Assembly (NCBI RefSeq): GCF_964340395.1
Contig: NC_135556.1
Span: 5,125,501-5,189,500 of the forward strand
From: Glandiceps talaboti
Taxonomy: Eukaryota; Hemichordata; Enteropneusta; Spengelidae
DNA length: 64,000 nt
Direction of reading: 5' to 3'
A program made the translations under genes and the position numbers. This document shows, piece by piece, positions 59,034 through 64,000 of the stretch. Each line of letters opens with the position of its first letter. The stretch's first letter is position 1. The notes below the pieces were generated by a model that did no database searches, had not been told where the DNA came from, and saw only the letters and a program-made list of their open reading frames with translations.

Positions 59034-59303
59034 ATGAAAATCATCTTCATGTTTCTCTGCCTCTCCTTTTCCTCCTCTCTATCTTCTTTTTGTTGGATTC
59101 CTGGTAACACTAACAAACCCTTTCCCAACTTCACTACACAATTGACATGTTCTCAGACCTCCTACTTGAATAACTTCTGTCATGAAAGAAATGTTCTGTT
59201 CGTGAACAAGTGTTGTCGCCACTGTCATGACTGTAGAGATGACTCGTACAGTCCTGACACTTGTATATTTTGCCAGATAGGGCATTATTCCACAAAATAT
59301 TAA
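59034..59303 (+). CDS. Possible small secreted Cys-rich protein (89 aa)
   Basis: The frame starts MKIIFMFLCLSFSSSLSSFC, which resembles a signal peptide. A Cys-rich part follows with NKCCRHCHDC and TCIFCQIGHY, giving about a dozen cysteines in total. An AATAAA lies about 270 bp downstream (59571). No family is recognised, though the CC..C..C pattern loosely recalls small secreted or TNF-receptor-like Cys repeats. The hydrophobic start comes from a pyrimidine-rich tract, so chance is possible. It sits inside the putative intron of the 48727 gene. Confidence 0.25.
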   Translation: MKIIFMFLCLSFSSSLSSFCWIPGNTNKPFPNFTTQLTCSQTSYLNNFCHERNVLFVNKCCRHCHDCRDDSYSPDTCIFCQIGHYSTKY

Positions 59304-61565
59304 GGGCAGGCGGGAAAAAATTATTTTGATGACAGCGCTGAAAATTTTGGTCGATCGAGTAATGAGAAACAGAAAAAAATAGAGTCACCATAATGTTTTA
59401 AGGGTACAAGCTGAGTTATTATGTTTTTGGATGTAATTTTTGCAGCATTTGATATAAAGTTACTCGTACTATTCTACTTACTGAAACATCACTTGCAATT
59501 TACTGAACTAAAACCTGGTATGTATCAACAGATAAATGATGCAATGACATAAATTTATATACATAATATATTAATAAAAAATGTCAAAAAAAGAAATCCC
59601 TGCTATGCAATGAAGTGTTCCAATAGTGCCAGAAGACAGTCGTGTCATAGAAGGTATGCATGTATGCATGTAGTAATTTTATACTAGAATAGTTTAATCA
59701 AGGTTTTATGTGTGTTTTCATTTTGAGTAAAAAGTGTATAAACTCAGCTTGTACCACTGAGTGAAGTCAACGTGTGGTATCTTCTTTCTGTAACCTTACT
59801 TGGTGGATGGGGTTATTCCTCATTTCTAACTGGCCAAGGAGTAGAGGAAGTCCTTTCAGGTTTTAAACTCTACCTACCACCAAGGATGTCATTGTTGTTC
59901 AATGTGTAGAAAATAACCCAGCTGACCCTGCTGTCATTGTGTTAGCAAGGAGGTTTAATACATTCATGGTGTTAGTTCAGTAGTAACTTTAGTAAGGTAA
60001 TCTGTAAATGAAGCAAGCTGTGTAGCTGGTCTTTGTGTTTCCTGTTGATGCTGAATACTTGTATTGTAGAGGTGCATCATTGTCATGGCTTTGTGAGTTC
60101 AGATCGAGTGTTCAAGGAAAGAAAGACTTCCAGTTGTGGAATTCGTCAGTGTGTATAGTATAGTTGAATTCATTACAGCATGTGATTGTGGGTAGTCCTT
60201 GTGTGCACTACTTTCTAATAGAAATGATTGCATTTATGTACTCAGTGTGAATGCACGGAGAACTGGGTCAGTATTGGAAAGTGAAGGTATACGAGTCAAA
60301 GCAATGTCAAAGTTGGACTATCACCATGTGTGGTGTCTTGGTCTCAAGGTTGATAAAAGAAAAGCAGGTTATGTCTCATTCACATAATACATAAGTTTGG
60401 GGGGGGGGGGGCTTGTGTAGTAACATGTCTTAGTATCTGGGCACCTCAGGCTCATTTAGCTTGAATGTGTTATCATAATGCTTCCAACTGTTAGGTTGTG
60501 TCTTTGTAAGTTAGTAAGGCTACATTTACATGGACAGTACCTCAACTATTTGCATTGATATACCAAGACTTGATATAGATATCATCAAATTTATTGATTT
60601 ATAATTTTAGATTGTCAGGTTATGTCATTTTAAATGACATATAAATAGAAGACAAAATATCCAGTAATAAATGAAACAAAACTATAAAATGGAGATTACA
60701 ACTTGAGCATAATATAACACGATGTTTTTGAAATATTGAAAATATGAAATTGAAAAGAACATTGAAATATACATAGTAGTACAACAGCTGTTTGTGATGA
60801 TTTATTTCCAATATGTACTTGCTTTTTTAAGTTGAATATAGGATTAATAGTTTCTGTTTTCAAAAGGAGCTCATTACCTTCATGGCCACTTAAGAAATAG
60901 TGTAATTATTTCATTACATAACTACATCAATATTATCTGAAAGAATTTGATACTTGTTTGTTAGCTGTTTTTGTTAATACCCTGTCCATTGAAATTCTAG
61001 TATACTTGATACAGTTAAAATTGAAATTGAGATAGGCTTGACAACTCTTTATTTATACACGTTGTGCTTGTTGGACACAGACTATTTTTATAGATGGAGT
61101 TAGGAAGGTGACATTACAGTTAATTATATGCGATTGTTTGTACTGATATGGCCTTGCATATATGGTATCTATTTATAGGCTGTAACTAACTAGTCCTGGG
61201 CACCACACCCTGTACTTAGCATAGTTAATACAAGAATAGCAATAATACAGAATAATAATACATTGATAATCAGATATTGGATATATTGAAATGAAAAGGA
61301 TTCGGAAATGTGTGCGAAATAATCACATGGTGTGATGTACTTTATCAAGTTGCTTAGCATCAAGATGCATACATGTACATGTACATAGGGCTTCCATAGA
61401 CTGTATGGTTGAGGTCAAAGGTTAATGAATGGATGGGGTCAAAGGTGAAGCATTCAATTTTATTCAGATTTGTTTACTATTTGTGTATGCCAGGTAAATA
61501 ACTGTGTATTTGTATTGATGTTATCAATGAATTTATAATTGTTTAAGTCAACAGTTGATGTCTGT
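59304..61565. other. Probable intron, nothing identified
   Basis: AT-rich. A poly-G run is at about 60399-60410. The short frames, including one of 62 codons at 60199-60387, have no recognisable domain. Confidence 0.35.
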
Positions 61566-61570
61566 ATTGT

Positions 61571-61940
61571 GCATATTGATAAGCTGATTAGCATGACTAT
61601 AGAAAGAGTATTAGTATTAATAGTCTTGCATATTGATAAGCTGATTAGCATGACTGTAGAAAGAGTATTAGTATTAGTAGTCTTGCATATTGATTAGCTG
61701 ATTAGCATGACTGTAGAAAGAGTATTAGTATTAGTAGTCTTGCATATTGATTAGCTGATTAGCATGACTGTAGAAAGAGTATTAGTATTAGTAGTCTTGC
61801 ATATTGATTAGCTGATTAGCATGACTGTAGAAAGAGTATTTAGTATTAGTAGTCTTGCATATTGATTACCTGATTAGCATGAGTGTAGAAAGAGTATTAG
61901 TATTAGTAGTCTTGCATGTTGATTAGCTGATTACCATTGC
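61571..61940. repeat. 57-bp tandem repeat, ~6.5 copies
   Basis: GCATATTGATTAGCTGATTA and GTAGAAAGAGTATTAGTATT recur at 61571, 61628, 61685, 61742, 61799, 61857 and 61914. Copies are nearly identical except the first and last. Confidence 0.9.
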
Positions 61941-62429
61941 TATAGGAAAAATAGTCAACAGTGGATTCACTTTACTGTATATCAAGTACATTGTGATATT
62001 ACCTATAATATTTATGTTTAGACAGTCAATGTTATCTATCAAGTCATTTAGATTGTGTTTGTATAATTATGAACTAATTTGTGTACCACATTTCTAGATA
62101 TATTGAATTTGTAGATGGCACACCTCTATTGATAATATAATATTCAAGGATTTATTCATATCATGTTTACATTTGTAAAAAAAGCCTGTTTTGACTAATT
62201 TTGAAGAAATTTGATATATTTTGTAGTAATAGCTTGTGTATACTACATTTCATGTTATCCATTATCTGGTGATTGAGTGTCATGGCAACCCATGTTTTTA
62301 GTATCCCAGTAACAGCAAAGTAACTATAGCCTGGAACATGGACTCAGTACATGGTATTCATTTCTGTCAAACAAACAAACAAAAAGATGGATTCTAACTG
62401 TATAATTAGATATTATTTCATAATAATTT

Positions 62430-62545
62430 TCTTTGTTCAGCCAAGGAAAATACAAGTGACCTAAGGGACCTTGTCACTACGAGTTGCAAGACAAGTAGTG
62501 ACAAAAATCCTTCGGTCACAAGTATTTTCCGGCTGAATGAAGACA
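62430..62545. repeat. Foldback element, ~115 bp
   Basis: CAGCCAAGGAAAATACAAGTGAC at 62438-62460 pairs with GTCACAAGTATTTTCCGGCTG at 62515-62535, with a weaker inner gtcact/agtgac pair. A partial relative lies at 58383. Confidence 0.65.
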
Positions 62546-63196
62546 AATATTGGAGAATAATATAATTATACCTCCTCAAGCATAATTATGAAAAAGTGGG
62601 AAAATAATGGCGATTTGGAACATTTTAAGTCATATTTCAAGCACCGCAAAACACAGTAGAATGACCAGAGTATTGTAATTATGTAATCCATATTTGTTCA
62701 AACAATCAAAGACAATAACTTGGCATGTGTATGGTATACTTGGGTATGAATCCTATAATTGGGAAATAAGATTACAGCAAATGTTTATAGTTAACGTTGA
62801 TCTGTGAACACAGTGACAGCTCTTTGCAAAGTCAGTGGTGACATCAATCCTGTGTACATAAAGGCAATCATTAAATCACAGACTGTTACATAGACTGTTT
62901 ATTCATGTCAGTGTATTACGGATTACATCACAGACCTGTCACATAGACTGTTTTATACATGTCAATGTATTATGGATTACAAGTTTCTCTCAGGTTGGTT
63001 ACTCCCTCTGTTAGATTTACATGTATCTAGTGTTTGAAAAAGTGTATCACAGTTAATAAAATATGAGGACAACGTTAAGTGGGTTAGTAAAATTCATATT
63101 ATTACTGCAATATGTAAGTGGTACATTACAGTAATGCAGCTCCTATTAAGTATTATGGATATTGATGTGATATTATTATGGCCCTATTTGTTACAG
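62546..63196. other. Probable intron, nothing identified
   Basis: A short tandem duplication (ATCACAGACTGTTACATAGA-like) occurs at 62875-62970. No coding signal otherwise. Confidence 0.35.
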
Positions 63197-63250
63197 GATG
63201 AAATCTTGCAAAACCGACAGCAATCATGCAATTGCACACAATTTCTAAAG
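63197..63250 (+). CDS. Candidate internal exon of the plus-strand gene starting at 48727
   Basis: The acceptor tatttgttacag precedes GATGAAATC and the donor is CTAAAG|gtaatt. The exon is 54 nt, phase 0 to phase 0, and encodes DEILQNRQQSCNCTQFLK. Its phase fits the candidate first exon at 48727-48756. It is short and the family is unknown, so both splice sites could be chance. The gene would continue beyond the right edge. Confidence 0.38.
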
Positions 63251-63905
63251 GTAATTCTATATAAAAGCATAGAACAAGATACAGCAAGTTCTTTCCAGAA
63301 AGGACCGACACCATAATATGAAACTGTCTCTTTTGTAACATAGAGTAAAATACATTTATAATTCAGTCTCCTTCATCGCTGTACAATGTAAGGCTTGAAT
63401 TTCAAGACTGCATGTATGATAAAACTTAAATGTATCTTCCTTGAAAACTGTGTTTGATATTAAATGGTGTATAGCTGTAATCACAGCTTATCCTGAGGCA
63501 AAGACAGACATATGGTATGTACAGTGTCTTTGTCTACCATCAGACATTAATTCTCTTGTCTCAGTTTTCATTTCATGTCTCTAAAGTTTAACCTAGCGTG
63601 TCACTCACTGAAACACAGGATGTTTGTTTTTTCTTTGTCCCTGGAAAAGGAAACCTTCATGTTTTATCAACTGGAATTCCTTAATTATACTCCATTGTTG
63701 AAAAGGTATTCTGAACTTGTACTTGGAGTGTCATGTAACTCAGGTGGGTGGGGTGGGGTGGGGGGGGGTACAGTCCAATTTTTGTAATATTAAACATGAG
63801 ATGATTGAATTGAGTGCTGTATACATTAATCTATACATAAATACAGATTCCAATAAATAAGTCTTTAAAAGAGCATATGTACATGTATGTATCTTTGCAT
63901 GCATG
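63251..63905. other. Probable intron with G-rich tract
   Basis: Contains GGTGGGTGGGGTGGGGTGGG at about 63743-63768, a possible G-quadruplex on the plus strand. No gene supported. Confidence 0.35.
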
Positions 63906-63907
63906 CA

Positions 63908-63954
<47 letters not shown>

Positions 63955-64000
63955 ATGTGTGTTTGTCTGTACGCATGCATGTGCATGTGCATGTGTGTGT
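63906..64000. repeat. (GT)n microsatellite at the right edge
   Basis: About 22 GT units, then mixed GCATGTGT repeats running off the window end. Confidence 0.9.

Overview
This is a eukaryotic, intron-containing, AT-rich window packed with microsatellites, minisatellites, foldback elements and decayed LINE fragments. The gene structure (very large exons split by short introns, germline Tudor family) and the repeat load suggest a marine invertebrate animal, perhaps a lophotrochozoan or a non-vertebrate deuterostome. I cannot fix the phylum from the sequence alone.

The centrepiece is one minus-strand gene, from its start codon at 31356 to its stop codon at 8508. I assembled it by eye from seven coding exons (31356-27237, 18736-17984, 17403-13999, 13540-13397, 12861-10054, 8999-8939, 8586-8508). 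All joints have GT/AG signals. The first five introns are phase 1 and the last is phase 2. The joined frame is 11,370 nt and encodes a protein of 3,789 residues. It has twelve extended Tudor domains followed by an acidic tail of about 980 residues rich in Ser, Thr and TQ motifs. It most resembles the TDRD6/TDRD15/Drosophila Tudor scaffold group of the germline PIWI-piRNA pathway. Its 8.5-kb first intron holds about 64 copies of a 39-bp minisatellite (23872-26360), a piggyBac-like TTAA element and two inverted-repeat elements.

Upstream on the same strand is a second gene (35766-33329, four exons, 446 residues). It encodes a basic, probably nuclear protein of unknown function with three near-identical 59-residue repeats, a degenerate fourth, and a lysine-rich C terminus. 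A possible acidic exon with Asp and Gly runs lies further upstream (36317-36775).

From 36 to 48 kb the window is repeat-rich: two arrays of the same ~121-bp satellite (37.3-38.2 kb and 42.3-43.5 kb), LINE 3' fragments in both orientations, and very long microsatellites. Several of the microsatellites begin at LINE 3' ends. From 48.4 kb rightward the sequence looks like the promoter, first coding exon (48727-48756, plus strand) and long intron of another gene. A compatible second exon sits at 63197-63250. This long interval holds a 100-bp tandem array with a 404-bp higher-order unit, a 185-bp near-perfect palindrome, and smaller arrays. The first 121 bases may be the C-terminal coding end of a plus-strand gene, convergent with the Tudor gene.
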